NCBI RefSeq assembly: GCF_005930475.1
Contig: NZ_SJEW01000015.1
Location: 1-64,000 of the forward strand
Origin: Modestobacter altitudinis
Lineage (GTDB): Bacteria > Actinomycetota > Actinomycetes > Mycobacteriales > Geodermatophilaceae
Length of the DNA stretch: 64,000 nt
Direction of reading: 5' to 3'
Below the pieces are notes generated by a model. That model saw only the letters and a program-made list of their open reading frames with translations. It was not told where the DNA came from and did no database searches. Positions 37,608 through 47,323 of the stretch are shown here, piece after piece (the first letter of the stretch is position 1; each line of letters starts with the position of its first letter). The position numbers and the translations under genes were made by a program.

Positions 37608-38159
37608 TCAGGAGGGGGAGATGCCCAGCCGGTCGGTGAGGAAGAGGAAGGCGACGGCGAAGTCGTTGCCCTCGACCTCGCTGCGCAGCCGGTCCCAGTC
37701 CAGCTGCTCCCGGACGGCGCGGACGTGCGGCAGCAGCCGGCCGAAGTCGCAGTAGTGCTCGGTCATCGACCGGAGCTTGCTGGACAGCAGGTCGGTGGCC
37801 GGCAGCACCGGCAGCCGGATGCCCAGCAGGTCCATCTCCTCGGACCGCTTCAGCAGCTCGGGGTCGACCGGCTCCCCCACGACCCGGTGCAGCACGTCGA
37901 CCTGCGCTCCCTCGCAGCCGACCTTGAACAGCCAGTCCTCCGGCGGCCGGACCACCTCGAAACCGGCCTCAGCCAGCACGTCGACCGCGCGCTCGGTGTC
38001 CTCCTCGGCGACGACGAAGTCGACGTCGTTCTCCGACTCCGGGGCGCCGTGCGCCCACAGCGCGTAGCCACCGGCCAGCGCGAAGGGCACTCCGTCGGCC
38101 TTGAGGGTGGAGGCGGTCCGCTTGAGGGCAGATCGCAGGGCGTCCCGGTCGGCGGGCAC
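37608..38159 (-). CDS. nucleotidyltransferase-fold protein
   Basis: 183-residue protein of the pol-beta-like nucleotidyltransferase superfamily (NTP_transf/AbiEii-like subset). The active-site pattern is FALAGGYALWAHG, then ENDVDFVV with the two metal Asp, and a third Asp in VDVLHRVVG. Starts at GTG 38159. Members include MNT-type antitoxins and AbiEii toxins. No HEPN or AbiEi partner is adjacent, so a solitary enzyme of unknown target is the cautious reading. Confidence 0.75.
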   Translation of the reverse strand: MPADRDALRSALKRTASTLKADGVPFALAGGYALWAHGAPESENDVDFVVAEEDTERAVDVLAEAGFEVVRPPEDWLFKVGCEGAQVDVLHRVVGEPVDPELLKRSEEMDLLGIRLPVLPATDLLSSKLRSMTEHYCDFGRLLPHVRAVREQLDWDRLRSEVEGNDFAVAFLFLTDRLGISPS

Positions 38160-38224
38160 GCGTCACGCTCCTCGGTCGGGGACCGGATCGGGTGGAGCGT
38201 TACCCGGACGGGTAGCGGTCACGC

Positions 38225-38986
38225 GTGCGCCTCGCGACCTTCAACATCCTGCACGGACGCTCCCTGGACGACGACCGGGTGGACGTCGACCGCTTCGCCG
38301 CGGCGGTGCGGACGCTCGACGCCGACGTCCTGGCGCTGCAGGAGGTGGACCGGGAGCAACCCCGTTCGCACCACGCCGACCTGACCGCGGTGGCCGCCGA
38401 GGCGATGGGCGCCGCCGAGCACCGGTTCGTCGCGGCGATCGCCGGCACGCCGGGGGCCACCTGGATGGCGGCGACCGGGCGCGAGCAGCCGGGGACGGCG
38501 GAGTACGGCATCGCGCTGCTGTCCCGGTACCCGGTGCGCTCCTGGCAGGTGGTCCGGCTGCCCGCCATCCCGTTCCGGTTCCCGATGTGGCTGCCCGGTC
38601 CGCGCAAGGTGATCGTGGTCGACGAGGAGCCGCGGGCCGCCGTCGTCGCGGTGGTGGAGACCCCGCACGGCGAGCTGACCGTGGTGAACACCCACCTGTC
38701 GTTCGTGCCGGGGTGGAACCGGCGGCAGCTGCGCCGGCTGCAGCGCGACCTGACCGCGTTCCCCGGACCGCTGGTGCTGATGGGCGACCTGAACATGACC
38801 CCGCCGACGCCGACCTCGGTCACCGGCTGGCAGTCCCTGGCCAGCGGGCTGACCTTCCCGCTCGACGCGCCGGACCGGCAACTGGACCACGTGCTGCTGC
38901 GCGGGTCGTTCGCGCCGGTCACCGCGGTGTCGGCGCCCGCGCTGCCGCTGTCGGACCACCGCGCGCTCACCGTCGACGTCGGTTGA
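38225..38986 (+). CDS. endonuclease/exonuclease/phosphatase family hydrolase
   Basis: 253-residue EEP-fold metal hydrolase. The motifs are complete: RLATFNILHG, ALQEVDRE, NTHLSF, MGDLNMTPP and the terminal LSDHRALTVDVG. It could act on phosphodiesters in DNA, lipids or sphingomyelin. It has no signal peptide. The start is GTG 38225. Confidence 0.85.
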   Translation: MRLATFNILHGRSLDDDRVDVDRFAAAVRTLDADVLALQEVDREQPRSHHADLTAVAAEAMGAAEHRFVAAIAGTPGATWMAATGREQPGTAEYGIALLSRYPVRSWQVVRLPAIPFRFPMWLPGPRKVIVVDEEPRAAVVAVVETPHGELTVVNTHLSFVPGWNRRQLRRLQRDLTAFPGPLVLMGDLNMTPPTPTSVTGWQSLASGLTFPLDAPDRQLDHVLLRGSFAPVTAVSAPALPLSDHRALTVDVG

Positions 38987-38998
38987 CGGAGGTGCACC

Positions 38999-39388
38999 AT
39001 GAGCCACATGCCCGCTGGAACGCTCGTCTTCGACGGTGACTGCGCCTTCTGCACCCGCTCGGCCGACGTCGCCCGCCGCCTGCTGCCCGCCGACGTCGAG
39101 GTCGTCCCCTGGCAGTGGACCGACCTGGCCGCCGCCGGGGTGACCGCCGAGCGCGCCCGGTCCGAGGTGCTCTGGATCAGCGGGGACGGAGCGGTGGCCG
39201 GCGGGGCGCCCGCGGTGGCGCTGGCACTCCGGGCGGCCGGGGCGCCGTGGTCGCTGGCCGGCCTGCTGCTGTCGGTGCCGCCGCTGCGCTGGGTCGCCCC
39301 GCAGCTCTACCGCCTGGTCGCGGCCAACCGGCACCGCCTGCCCGGGGGGACGGCGGCCTGCCGGATGCCCCCGCGCGACGCCGCCTGA
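38999..39388 (+). CDS. DCC family thiol-disulfide oxidoreductase
   Basis: 129-residue protein named for the motif seen here as FDGDCAFCTRSAD near residue 11-23, a thioredoxin-like CxxC active site. The C-terminal PPLRWVAPQLYRLVAANRHR fits the DUF393 family. It lies 12 bp after the EEP hydrolase and has a GGAGG ribosome-binding site 8 bp before the ATG. The redox partner is unknown. Confidence 0.85.
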   Translation: MSHMPAGTLVFDGDCAFCTRSADVARRLLPADVEVVPWQWTDLAAAGVTAERARSEVLWISGDGAVAGGAPAVALALRAAGAPWSLAGLLLSVPPLRWVAPQLYRLVAANRHRLPGGTAACRMPPRDAA

Positions 39389-40000
39389 TCAAGCAGCGCG
39401 GTCCTGCCGGCGGGCAGCCAGCTCGAGCAGGCGCGGCGCGAGCGCGTCGGCCACCAGCGCGTAGCCCGCGGACGAGGGGTGGAACCGGTCGGCGGAGAAC
39501 AGCGACGGGTCGCCGGCGAACCGGGCGGTGAGCTCGGGCGCGACCGGGGCGACGACGCCCCCGGCGGCCGCTGCGGCGGCGGTCTGCCGGGCCCGCAGCT
39601 GGTCGCAGATGCCGGCCACCACGGCGCGGAACGCCGGCGGGACCCAGGCCACCGACGACAGGTCGGGCGTCGGGACGACGAGCACCTCGGTGCCGCGGGC
39701 GCGCAGCTCCCGCACCGCCGCGCCGAGTGCGGCCGAGGCCCGCGCCGGCGGCACCTGGCGGGTCAGGTCGTTGGCGCCCACGACCAGCAGGGCCAGGTCG
39801 GCGTCGACGGCGGTGGCGCGCTGGACCTGCGCCGCGAGGTCGAGGGAGGTGGCACCGGGGACGGCGACGACGTGCAGCTCGACGGAGGAGCCGGCGTCGG
39901 TCAGCGTGCGGGTCAGCCGGGCGCCGAGGGTGTCCTGAGGGCGGGCGGCCCCGGTGCCGAAGGCGAGGGAGTCACCGAGGACGAGGAAGCGGAGCGTCAC
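39389..40000 (-). CDS. SGNH/GDSL-type hydrolase
   Basis: 203-residue esterase-like protein. Block I LGDSLAFGTG holds the nucleophile Ser11, block III is VVGANDL, and block V DRFHPSSAGY provides the Asp and His. No signal peptide is evident, so it is probably cytoplasmic. The acyl or acetyl substrate is unknown. It converges on the DCC gene, the stop codons being adjacent. Confidence 0.85.
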   Translation of the reverse strand: MTLRFLVLGDSLAFGTGAARPQDTLGARLTRTLTDAGSSVELHVVAVPGATSLDLAAQVQRATAVDADLALLVVGANDLTRQVPPARASAALGAAVRELRARGTEVLVVPTPDLSSVAWVPPAFRAVVAGICDQLRARQTAAAAAAGGVVAPVAPELTARFAGDPSLFSADRFHPSSAGYALVADALAPRLLELAARRQDRAA

Positions 40001-40051
40001 ACCCCGTACAACCGCCGTGCGCCGTGCGCTGTGCCGTGATCCGGGACGCCC

Positions 40052-40249
40052 TCAGCCGCCCTGGGCGAAGAGGGCGGCGGCCTGGGCGTCGTCCACGAAC
40101 GGGTACTTGACCTTGAACTGGGCCAGCGCATCGGGCACCGACAGCACGTGGGTCTCCCGCCTGCCGGTCGCGTCGACGGTCTGCACGGTGACCATGTCCC
40201 CGTTGATCGGCACCCAGTGCGTCTCGGCGTAGTCGGTGAAGACGTTCAT
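40052..40249 (-). CDS. hypothetical 65-residue protein
   Basis: Small acidic protein beginning at ATG 40249. I do not recognise a family. Codon use is typical of the chromosome, and the frame ends in FVDDAQAAALFAQGG. It lies 52 bp upstream of the SGNH hydrolase gene in the same direction, with which it may be cotranscribed. A longer start at 40306 is possible but would run across a likely promoter. Confidence 0.6.
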   Translation of the reverse strand: MNVFTDYAETHWVPINGDMVTVQTVDATGRRETHVLSVPDALAQFKVKYPFVDDAQAAALFAQGG

Positions 40250-40326
40250 GCCGCCATCCTGACCTCCGATGAGTCCGGCCGGCCGGGGCGGTCTGCACTG
40301 GACCACCGCTCCCCCAGGAGGACGTC

Positions 40327-40719
40327 ATGACCGGCACCGCACGCCGCACCCACCTCACCTCCGTGCACACCGTCGCCGTCCCCGTCACCGACCAGGACCG
40401 CGCGCTGGCCTTCTACGTCGGCGTCCTCGGCTGCGAGGTGCGGCTCGATGGCTCCTACGGTCCCGGCGCCCGGTGGCTGGAGGTCGCGCCGCCCGGTGCG
40501 GCGACCACGCTGGCGCTGGTCCGGCGGGACGACGCGCCGTCCGGCGTGGACACCGGCATCCGGCTGGCGACGAGGGACGCCGCCGCCGACCACGCGGCCC
40601 TGCGCGCCGCCGGGGCCGACGTCGATCCCGAGCTGATCGACATGGGTCCGCAGGTCCCGCCGATGTTCACCTTCCGCGACCCGGACGGGAACACGCTCGT
40701 CGTCGTGCAGCTGGCGTAG
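40327..40719 (+). CDS. VOC family (glyoxalase-like) protein
   Basis: 130-residue vicinal-oxygen-chelate protein with two beta-alpha-beta modules. HTVAVPVTDQDRALAFYVGV begins the first and FRDPDGNTLVVVQL ends the second. Members are glyoxalases, dioxygenases or antibiotic-binding proteins. The metal-ligand pattern does not choose between them. AGGAGG lies 8 bp before the ATG. Confidence 0.85.
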   Translation: MTGTARRTHLTSVHTVAVPVTDQDRALAFYVGVLGCEVRLDGSYGPGARWLEVAPPGAATTLALVRRDDAPSGVDTGIRLATRDAAADHAALRAAGADVDPELIDMGPQVPPMFTFRDPDGNTLVVVQLA

Positions 40720-40754
40720 CGCCGGGGGTGGCGCGGGGTCGTAGCGTCCCCGGC

Positions 40755-41144
40755 ATGGCCACCTGGGACGACGTCGCACGGCTCGCCCTCGCCCTCCCGG
40801 AGGCAACCGAGGGACCGACCCACGGCGGCAACCGCAGCTGGCGGGTGCGGGACAAGCAGTTCGCCTGGCAGCGGCCGCTGCGCCCCAGGGACCTCGCCGA
40901 GCTGGGGGACGCCGCACCGGCCGGCCCGGTGCTGGGCGCGTACGTCCCGGACGTCGGTGTGCGCACCGCGCTGATCGCGGACTCCCCCGGCGTCTACTTC
41001 ACCACCGCGCACTTCGCCGACCACCCATCCGTGCTGGTCCGGCTCGCCGAGGTCGACGCCGCCGAGCTGGCCGAGCTGCTCGACGAGGCGTGGGCGTGCC
41101 GGGCACCCCGCCGGCTGGTCGCCGAGCACCGCCGGCCGGGCTGA
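40755..41144 (+). CDS. MmcQ/YjbR family protein
   Basis: 129-residue protein of the MmcQ/YjbR (CyaY-like DNA-binding fold) family: ALALPEATEGPTHGGNRSWRV at the start, then VYFTTAHFADHPSVLVRL and a C-terminal LLDEAWACRAPRRLV. DNA binding is suggested for the fold, but biological roles are not known. A second family member is at 53547. It converges with the deaminase gene, the stops being 2 bp apart. Confidence 0.83.
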   Translation: MATWDDVARLALALPEATEGPTHGGNRSWRVRDKQFAWQRPLRPRDLAELGDAAPAGPVLGAYVPDVGVRTALIADSPGVYFTTAHFADHPSVLVRLAEVDAAELAELLDEAWACRAPRRLVAEHRRPG

Positions 41145-41146
41145 GG

Positions 41147-42160
41147 TCAGCCGGCGGCCGCGGCCACCGCGGCCAGGTGCCGCTGCTTGTCCGCCTCGGG
41201 CAGGAAGCTGGCCCGGAAGCTGTTCTCCGCCAGCAGCCGCCGTTCCGCGGCACCGAGGCCGAGCGCCCGGCAGGCGGCGACGGTGTTGTCGTGCAGGTAG
41301 CCACCGAAGTAGGCCGGGTCGTCGGAGTTGACGTTGACCAGCAGGCCGGCGTCCAGCATCGAGCGCAGCGGGTGCGCAGCCAGGCCGGGCACCGCCTTGA
41401 GGGCGACGTTGGACAGCGGGCAGACGGTCAGCGGGACCTGCTCCTCCCGCAGCCGGGCCACCAGCGAGGGGTCCTCCATGCTGCGGATGCCGTGGTCGAC
41501 CCGCTCGACACCGAGGGCGTCCAGCGCGCCGTGCACGTAGCCGGGCGGCCCCTCCTCCCCCGCGTGCGCGACCCGGTGCAGGCCCTCGTCGGCCGCCAGC
41601 GCGTAGGCGCGCCGGAAGAGCTCCGGCGGGAACCCGACCTCGGCACTGTCCAGCCCGACGCCGATGACGAGGTCGTGCCACGGGCGCAGCCGCGGCACCA
41701 GCGCCTCGGCCTCCTCCGGGTCCCGGTCGCGCACGAAGCAGACGATCAGCCGGGCGCTGAGCCCGTGCCGCTGCTCCGCCGTCCGGAAGGCCTCGGCCAG
41801 CCCGTCCAGGACGACCTCGAGCGGCACGCCGCGGCTGGTGTGGGCCTGCGGGTCGACGAACACCTCCGCGTGCCGCACCCCGTGCGCCGCGGCCCGGGCC
41901 AGGTAGGCCTCGGCCAGGTCGGTGAAGTCCTGCGGCTGCTGCAGCACCTCGGTGAGCTCGTAGTAGAGGTCCAGGAAGGACGGCAGGTCGCTGAACGAGT
42001 ACGCCCGGCGCAGCGACGCCAGGTCGGGGTGGCGCAGCCGGACCCGGTTGCGCCGGGCCAGGTCGACCGCAAGCTCGGGCTCGAGGGTCCCCTCGATGTG
42101 CAGGTGCAGCTCGGCGGTGGGCAGGGCGGGCACCTTGGAGCTGGTCTGCATGGCCGGCAT
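41147..42160 (-). CDS. adenine/adenosine deaminase
   Basis: 337-residue zinc aminohydrolase. Metal ligands and catalytic residues are in LHLHIEGTLEPE, VAHAGEEGPPGYV, RVDHGIRSMED and VNSDDPAYFGG. The EGTLEPE and NSDDPAYFGGY variants, together with LDLYYE and FVDPQAHTSRG, resemble adenine deaminases of the Aah1/PA0148 group more than E. coli Add. Adenine to hypoxanthine is therefore at least as likely as adenosine to inosine. ATG 42160 or ATG 42151 may start the protein. Confidence 0.83.
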   Translation of the reverse strand: MPAMQTSSKVPALPTAELHLHIEGTLEPELAVDLARRNRVRLRHPDLASLRRAYSFSDLPSFLDLYYELTEVLQQPQDFTDLAEAYLARAAAHGVRHAEVFVDPQAHTSRGVPLEVVLDGLAEAFRTAEQRHGLSARLIVCFVRDRDPEEAEALVPRLRPWHDLVIGVGLDSAEVGFPPELFRRAYALAADEGLHRVAHAGEEGPPGYVHGALDALGVERVDHGIRSMEDPSLVARLREEQVPLTVCPLSNVALKAVPGLAAHPLRSMLDAGLLVNVNSDDPAYFGGYLHDNTVAACRALGLGAAERRLLAENSFRASFLPEADKQRHLAAVAAAAG

Positions 42161-42179
42161 TGTCACCCGGGCGCTGTGG

Positions 42180-43382
42180 TCAGGGGACCATCCGCTGAGG
42201 AGAGCCGGTGTGCCACTCCAGGACGACGATGCTCGCGTCGTCCTGCAGTTGGCCACCCTGGTGCTCCAGGACCTTGCGCATCAGCCGGCGCAGCGCCTCC
42301 GGGGCTGCGTCCCCGGAGGCCCCGGCCTGGAGGACGAAGTCCGCCAGCCGCTCCTCGCCGAAGAACTCACCGGACTCGGAGCGGGCCTCCACGATCCCGT
42401 CGCTGTAGACGAGCACCCGGTCGCCGGGGTGCAGGTGCATCTCGCAGACGTCGGGCTTGCGGACCTGGAGCCCCAGCGGCGGGTGTGGCCGGCACACGGG
42501 CGGGCGGACGAAGGCACCGTCCCGCAGGACCAGGGGGTCCGGGTGCCCGGCGTTCACCCACCGCAGCAGCCCGGTGTCCAGGTCCAGCCGGGCGATCGCA
42601 GCGGTGGCGAACTGGCTGCCGGTGAAGTTGTCCGCGATGACCCGGTTCACCGCCACGGCGATGTCCGGCAGGTCGTACATCTCCCGACGGGCGTGCCGGT
42701 AGGCGCCGATCGCGGCGCTGGCGAGCAGCGCGGCAGGCAGCCCGTGTCCCACGGCGTCCAAGACCAGCACGTGCGCGGAGGAACCGTTGACGGCGTAGTC
42801 GAAGCTGTCCCCACCGATGTCATAGGCGGGTTCGAGGGCACCGGACACGACGACCCGATCGGTCGCAAAGGTCATCGGCGGCAGCAGCTCCCACTGGATC
42901 TCCGCCGCCACGCTCAGCGTCTTGCGCCGCCGGAGCCGCGCGAAGATGTCGGTGTAGGCCTCGTTGACGACCAGGACCTCGGCGAGCAGGGAGACGAAGG
43001 CCTTCGCGGTCTCCTCCACCTCGTCGGTGACGGAGTCCACGAGCAGCTCGACCACGCCCAGCCGCTCGACGCCGTCCAGCAGCGGCACCCACAGCCGGGG
43101 ACCGCCGCTGCCCGTGGTGCGCACCGTCTCGTGCTTCCGGTAACACCGGCCGGCGACCGAGCCCTCCACCGAGAGCTCCTGGCGCTCCGGCACACCATCG
43201 CCGCGGACCGGCTGCAACAACACCTGTTCGTAGTCCACCACGTACAGCACGGTGTCGCGGAAACCCAGTCGGCGGCCGTGCACGGCGACCCGCTCGGCCA
43301 GCCTGTCCGGAGCGAGCAGGTGCAGCTCGCGCAGCATGGACCGGAGCGGGCCGGGCAGCGCTGGCTGGTCGATCGACGTCAC
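42180..43382 (-). CDS. SpoIIE-type PP2C phosphatase with N-terminal sensor region
   Basis: 400-residue protein. Residues 1 to about 150 form a GAF-like sensory region. Residues about 165-395 are a PPM/SpoIIE serine phosphatase (DIGGDSFDYAV, LDAVGHGLPAALLAS, LVYSDGIVEAR, DDASIVVLEW), with the metal-binding aspartates present. Such phosphatases activate anti-sigma-factor antagonists in partner-switching stress pathways. No anti-sigma or STAS gene is adjacent. The start is GTG 43382. Confidence 0.87.
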   Translation of the reverse strand: MTSIDQPALPGPLRSMLRELHLLAPDRLAERVAVHGRRLGFRDTVLYVVDYEQVLLQPVRGDGVPERQELSVEGSVAGRCYRKHETVRTTGSGGPRLWVPLLDGVERLGVVELLVDSVTDEVEETAKAFVSLLAEVLVVNEAYTDIFARLRRRKTLSVAAEIQWELLPPMTFATDRVVVSGALEPAYDIGGDSFDYAVNGSSAHVLVLDAVGHGLPAALLASAAIGAYRHARREMYDLPDIAVAVNRVIADNFTGSQFATAAIARLDLDTGLLRWVNAGHPDPLVLRDGAFVRPPVCRPHPPLGLQVRKPDVCEMHLHPGDRVLVYSDGIVEARSESGEFFGEERLADFVLQAGASGDAAPEALRRLMRKVLEHQGGQLQDDASIVVLEWHTGSPQRMVP

Positions 43383-43423
43383 GGACGCACCCTGGCAGAG
43401 AGGCGCATCGCACGCCCAGGGGG

Positions 43424-44902
43424 TCAGGCCTGCTTCGGCTCGCGCGTCCGGCGGACGTCCCGGATCGCCAGCACCGCGGCGGCCGCGGCGAAGACCACGC
43501 TCACCACCAGGCTGAGCGCGTAGGCCTGCCCGTAGTCGCCCTGCCGGCCGGCGCCATCGGACGCCGCCCCGGAGACCGAGACGTAGAAGACCGCGGTGAT
43601 GACCGCTGCGCCGACGGCGTTCCCGAAGCGCTGCGCGGTCTGCAGCACCCCGCCGGCCGTCGACCCACCGCGGACGTCGACCTCGGCCAGGGACAGCGCC
43701 TGGTTCGGCGTGATCACCGAGCCGCCGCCGAGCCCGGCGACCAGCAGCGCCGGGGCCATCGCCGGCGCCACCAGCCCCGGATCGACCTCACCGGCCAGCG
43801 CGAGTGCCACCAGCGCGGCCGCCGCCACGCCGACCAGGAACAGCCCGAGCGCGACCACCAGGACCCGCTGCCCCAGCCGGGACACCAGCCGGCCGCCGAT
43901 CGGCGCCGACAGGGCCGCACCGACCGCGTAGGAGGACGCGGTGAGCCCGGACTGCAGCGGGCTGTAGCCGAGGCCCTCCTGGAGGAAGAGCGCCAGCACC
44001 AGCGGGGTGCCGGTGTAGGCGCAGAAGAAGAGCACGGCCAGCACGGTGCCGTCGGCGAAGGACCGGATGCGGAACAGCGCCAGGTCCACCAGGGGGTGGC
44101 CGCGCCGACGTCCCGGCCCGCGTTTCCAGCCGACGAAGCCGGCGAGCACCGCGAGTGCCGGCAGCAGCAGCAGCGCCAGCCGGAGGTCGTGGGCGGCGTC
44201 GTACTGGACGACGGGGAAGAGCAACCCGAGGACGCCGACCGCCAGCAGCGCCGCGCCGGGGAGGTCCAGCGGCCGGTGGGCGTCCCGGGGCGGCGGCGAG
44301 GGCAGCAGCCGGGCGCACAGCACCAGCGCGAGGAGCCCCACCGGCACGTTGACCAGGAAGCACAGCCGCCAGCCGGACTCCTCCCCACCCAGGGCGATCA
44401 GCGCACCGCCGACGACCGGGCCGGCGGCGGTCGCGATGCCCACGGCCGCCCCGATCGTGCCGAACGCCCGGCCGCGCTCGTGCTGCGGGAACAGCTGCTG
44501 CACCAGGCCGGAGACCTGCGGGTTGACCAGCCCGCCGGCCAGTCCCTGCAGCACCCGGCCGGCGATCAGCACCCCCGGCGTCGGAGCCAGCCCGACGAGT
44601 GCGCTGCAGACGACGAAGGCAGCGATCCCGATGAGCAGCACCCGCCGGCGGCCGCGGTCGTCGCCCAGCCGGCCACCGATGATCGGCACCATCCCGAAGG
44701 CGAGCGCGTAGCCGGAGACCACCCACTGCAGCTGCGACGGGCCGGCACCGGTGCTCGTGCCGATCGAGGGCAGCGCGACGGTGACGATGCTGACGTCCAG
44801 CAGCGTCATGAACAGCGCGGAGACGCAGACACCGAGGGCCACCCACCGCCGCGGGTCGAGCTGTTCCGTCTCGCCGGGGGCGGTGCTGGTCACGGTCGGC
44901 AT
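43424..44902 (-). CDS. MFS drug exporter (DHA2, 14 TM)
   Basis: 492-residue transporter with about 14 helices. Motif A is GGRLGDDRGRRRVLL. Motif C of antiporters is in VGIATAAGPVVGGALI. The N-terminal VTVALPSIGTSTGAG fits EmrB/QacA-type H+/drug antiporters. It would export hydrophobic or cationic compounds. An inverted repeat upstream at 44958-44974 may be the operator of an unlinked regulator. It is divergent from the NlpC/P60 gene. Confidence 0.88.
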   Translation of the reverse strand: MPTVTSTAPGETEQLDPRRWVALGVCVSALFMTLLDVSIVTVALPSIGTSTGAGPSQLQWVVSGYALAFGMVPIIGGRLGDDRGRRRVLLIGIAAFVVCSALVGLAPTPGVLIAGRVLQGLAGGLVNPQVSGLVQQLFPQHERGRAFGTIGAAVGIATAAGPVVGGALIALGGEESGWRLCFLVNVPVGLLALVLCARLLPSPPPRDAHRPLDLPGAALLAVGVLGLLFPVVQYDAAHDLRLALLLLPALAVLAGFVGWKRGPGRRRGHPLVDLALFRIRSFADGTVLAVLFFCAYTGTPLVLALFLQEGLGYSPLQSGLTASSYAVGAALSAPIGGRLVSRLGQRVLVVALGLFLVGVAAAALVALALAGEVDPGLVAPAMAPALLVAGLGGGSVITPNQALSLAEVDVRGGSTAGGVLQTAQRFGNAVGAAVITAVFYVSVSGAASDGAGRQGDYGQAYALSLVVSVVFAAAAAVLAIRDVRRTREPKQA

Positions 44903-44957
44903 CCTCCGACGGCCGCCACCGGGCCGCTCGTTCTCCGACCGGCTCCCGCCGGTCGCC

Positions 44958-44974
44958 AGTTGCTTTCGTCAACT
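44958..44974. promoter_or_regulatory. possible operator of the MFS exporter gene
   Basis: AGTTG and CAACT arms are separated by 7 bases, 56-72 bp upstream of the exporter start. Drug-exporter genes are commonly controlled by TetR or MarR proteins binding such sites. No regulator gene is adjacent, so this rests on the short palindrome alone. Confidence 0.3.
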
Positions 44975-45068
44975 CATTGTCGCCCCTCGCTCAAGCAGTG
45001 CGCCGCGTCGGCCGATCAGGTCCTGGGTCACCCGAACGGATGACCATCCAGCGGAAGGCGAGGCGGAC

Positions 45069-46349
45069 ATGGGCACCCAGGCATCCACCCCGGCACGGAC
45101 CGGCAACCGGCTGGCACGTTCGGTCGCCACGGTCGTCGTGTCGCTCGCCCTGGGCGTCGGAGTCGCTCCCGCTACCGCCACTGCGGCCCCGACCGACCCC
45201 AGCGACACCCAGCTGAGCCAGGCGCAGCAGGCCAAGGCCGACGCCGCCGAGCAGGTCGGCGCACTGTCCGCCGCCCTCGCCGCCGCCCAGACCCAGGTGG
45301 ACGACGCCCGGGCGCAGTCCGCCATCGCACTGGACGCCTTCCAGGGCGTGCAGGCCGAGTACGAGGCCGCGCAGACCGCCGCCGACGATGCCGCCACCGC
45401 TGCCCAGCGCGCCCGGGACGACCTGGCCGCCGCCCGTGCCGACCTCGCCGACTTCGCCCGGCAGAGCTACCTGCAGGGCAGCACCTCACCCACGCTCGAG
45501 GCGCTGATGACCGCCGAGGGGCCCACGCAGATCGTCGAGCGGGCCGCCCTGCTGGAGGCCGCGGGGGCGCACCAGGGCAGCGTCGTCGTCCAGGTGACCG
45601 CCGCCGAGCAGCAGGCGACCGCCGCCGACCTCGCCGCGCAGACCGCGCTGGCCCGGGCGGCCACGCTCGAGCAGCAGGCCGCCGACGCGCTGGCTGCCGC
45701 CGAGGCGCTCGAGGTGACTGCGCGGCAGCAGGCCGCGGGACTGGCGAGCCGGCAGGCCGCCGTGCAGCAGCAGCTCGAGCAGGCCCAGCAGACCCTGCTC
45801 GGCCTGGAGGGCGCCCGTGCCGCTGCCGACCAGTACGCCGCCCAGCAGACCGCCGCCGCGGCCCGCGCGGCCGCCGACCAGCGGTCGGCCAGCCATGCCG
45901 TGTCCGCCGGCGCCGTCACCACCGCCGGAGCCGGCTCGTCCGCCGCGGCCGAGACCGCGATCTCCGCGGCCCGCCGGTGGCTGGGCACGATCTACGCCTG
46001 GGGCGGGGGCTCGCTCACCGGCCCGAGCGTGGGCTGGGGCATCGACGCCGGCATCGTCGGCTTCGACTGCTCGGGCCTGACCCGCTACGCCTACGCCCAG
46101 GCCGGCGTCAGCATCCCGCGCAACAGCAGTGCGCAGTACTCAGCGCTGCCGAGGGTCTCCCGCAGCGACCTGCAGCGGGGTGACCTGGTCTTCTGGGCCA
46201 CCGACACGAGCAGCCCCGCGACGATCCACCACGTCGCCCTCTACCTGGGCGACGGGCAGATCCTGGAGGCACCGGAGAGCGGGTCCCGGGTCCGGGTCAC
46301 CGCGATGCGGTGGGGCGGCTTCATCGGCGGAGCCCGCCCCAGCGCCTAG
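45069..46349 (+). CDS. secreted NlpC/P60 peptidoglycan hydrolase with coiled coil
   Basis: 426-residue exported endopeptidase. The signal peptide ends near residue 40 (ATATAA). Residues about 50-290 are an Ala/Gln-rich coiled coil of the RipA/PcsB type. Residues about 310-426 are the NlpC/P60 domain with Cys334 ([12 protein letters not shown]) and His388 ([10 protein letters not shown]). It should cleave D-Glu-DAP bonds in the wall during division, and the coiled coil is usually an autoinhibitory or FtsEX-binding part. The stop overlaps the convergent gene's stop in CTAG. Confidence 0.9.
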   Translation: MGTQASTPARTGNRLARSVATVVVSLALGVGVAPATATAAPTDPSDTQLSQAQQAKADAAEQVGALSAALAAAQTQVDDARAQSAIALDAFQGVQAEYEAAQTAADDAATAAQRARDDLAAARADLADFARQSYLQGSTSPTLEALMTAEGPTQIVERAALLEAAGAHQGSVVVQVTAAEQQATAADLAAQTALARAATLEQQAADALAAAEALEVTARQQAAGLASRQAAVQQQLEQAQQTLLGLEGARAAADQYAAQQTAAAARAAADQRSASHAVSAGAVTTAGAGSSAAAETAISAARRWLGTIYAWGGGSLTGPSVGWGIDAGIVGFDCSGLTRYAYAQAGVSIPRNSSAQYSALPRVSRSDLQRGDLVFWATDTSSPATIHHVALYLGDGQILEAPESGSRVRVTAMRWGGFIGGARPSA

Positions 46350-47323
46350 GCGAGGGCCTCGGCGGTGAGGGTGACCGAGCGCAGCCGGCCCTCCGTCGTC
46401 GGGGACTGGTGGGCGACGATCAGCTCGTCGGCGTCGGCCTGCTTGCGGAAGCCCTCCAGGTACTCGCCCACGTCGTGCGGCGTGCCCACCGCGGCGTGGG
46501 TGAACATCGAGCTGACGTGGTGGCCGGCGCCCTGCTCGAGGAGCAGGTCGGCCTCCTCGTCGGTGAAGGAGCGTCCCCGGCCGAAGAGCCCGACGGCCAT
46601 GGTCCGCCGCACCGCCTGCAAGTTCTCCTCCGCCTGGCTGCGGCTGTCGGCGGCGATGACGTTGACCCCGGCGATCACGTACGGGGCCTCGAGCTCGGCG
46701 GAGGGCTGGAACTCCCGCCGGTAGGTGGCCACGGCGGCCTCCAGCGCCTGCGGGGCGAAGTGGCTGGCGAAGGCGTAGGGCAGCCCGAGCGCCGCGGCGA
46801 GGTGCGCGCCGAACAGCGACGAGCCGAGCACGTACAGCGGGACACGCGACCCCTTGCCGGGGATGGCGTCGACCCCGGGCACCCGGGTCTGCCCGGCCAG
46901 GTAGGCCTGCAGCTCCAGCACGTCCTGCGGGAAGGTGTCGGCCGAGTTCGGGTCGCGGCGCAGCGCGTACATCGTGTTCTGGTCCGAGCCGGGCGCGCGG
47001 CCCAGCCCCAGGTCGATCCGCCCGGGGTACATCGCCTCGAGCGTGCCGAACTGCTCGGCGATGGTCAGCGGCGAGTGGTTGGGCAGCATGACCCCGCCGG
47101 CCCCGAGCCGGATCGACGACGTCCGGGCGCCCACGTGCGCGATGAGCACGCTGGTCGCCGACGAGGCGATCGTCGGCATGTTGTGGTGCTCGGCGTACCA
47201 GACACGGCGGTAGCCGTGCTCCTCCGCGCGCTGGGCGAGCGCGACGCTGGCGGCGATGCTGCTGCTGACGGTCTCCCCGCGGGCGATCGGCGCGAGGTCG
47301 AGGACGGACAGCGGGATGCGCAT
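46346..47323 (-). CDS. LLM class flavin-dependent oxidoreductase
   Basis: 325-residue luciferase-like monooxygenase of the single-subunit MsnO8-like group: [15 protein letters not shown] at the N-terminus, [33 protein letters not shown] and a late [13 protein letters not shown]. It uses FMN or F420, and the AEHHN variant is more usual for FMN enzymes. The substrate is unknown. ATG 47323 is set by the conserved [10 protein letters not shown] start. Confidence 0.87.
   Translation of the reverse strand: MRIPLSVLDLAPIARGETVSSSIAASVALAQRAEEHGYRRVWYAEHHNMPTIASSATSVLIAHVGARTSSIRLGAGGVMLPNHSPLTIAEQFGTLEAMYPGRIDLGLGRAPGSDQNTMYALRRDPNSADTFPQDVLELQAYLAGQTRVPGVDAIPGKGSRVPLYVLGSSLFGAHLAAALGLPYAFASHFAPQALEAAVATYRREFQPSAELEAPYVIAGVNVIAADSRSQAEENLQAVRRTMAVGLFGRGRSFTDEEADLLLEQGAGHHVSSMFTHAAVGTPHDVGEYLEGFRKQADADELIVAHQSPTTEGRLRSVTLTAEALA

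Noticed and set aside
37608-38159. Nucleotidyltransferase considered as half of a MNT-HEPN or AbiE toxin-antitoxin pair
   Set aside because: Neither neighbour is a HEPN or AbiEi protein. The gene is flanked by sdhB and an EEP hydrolase.
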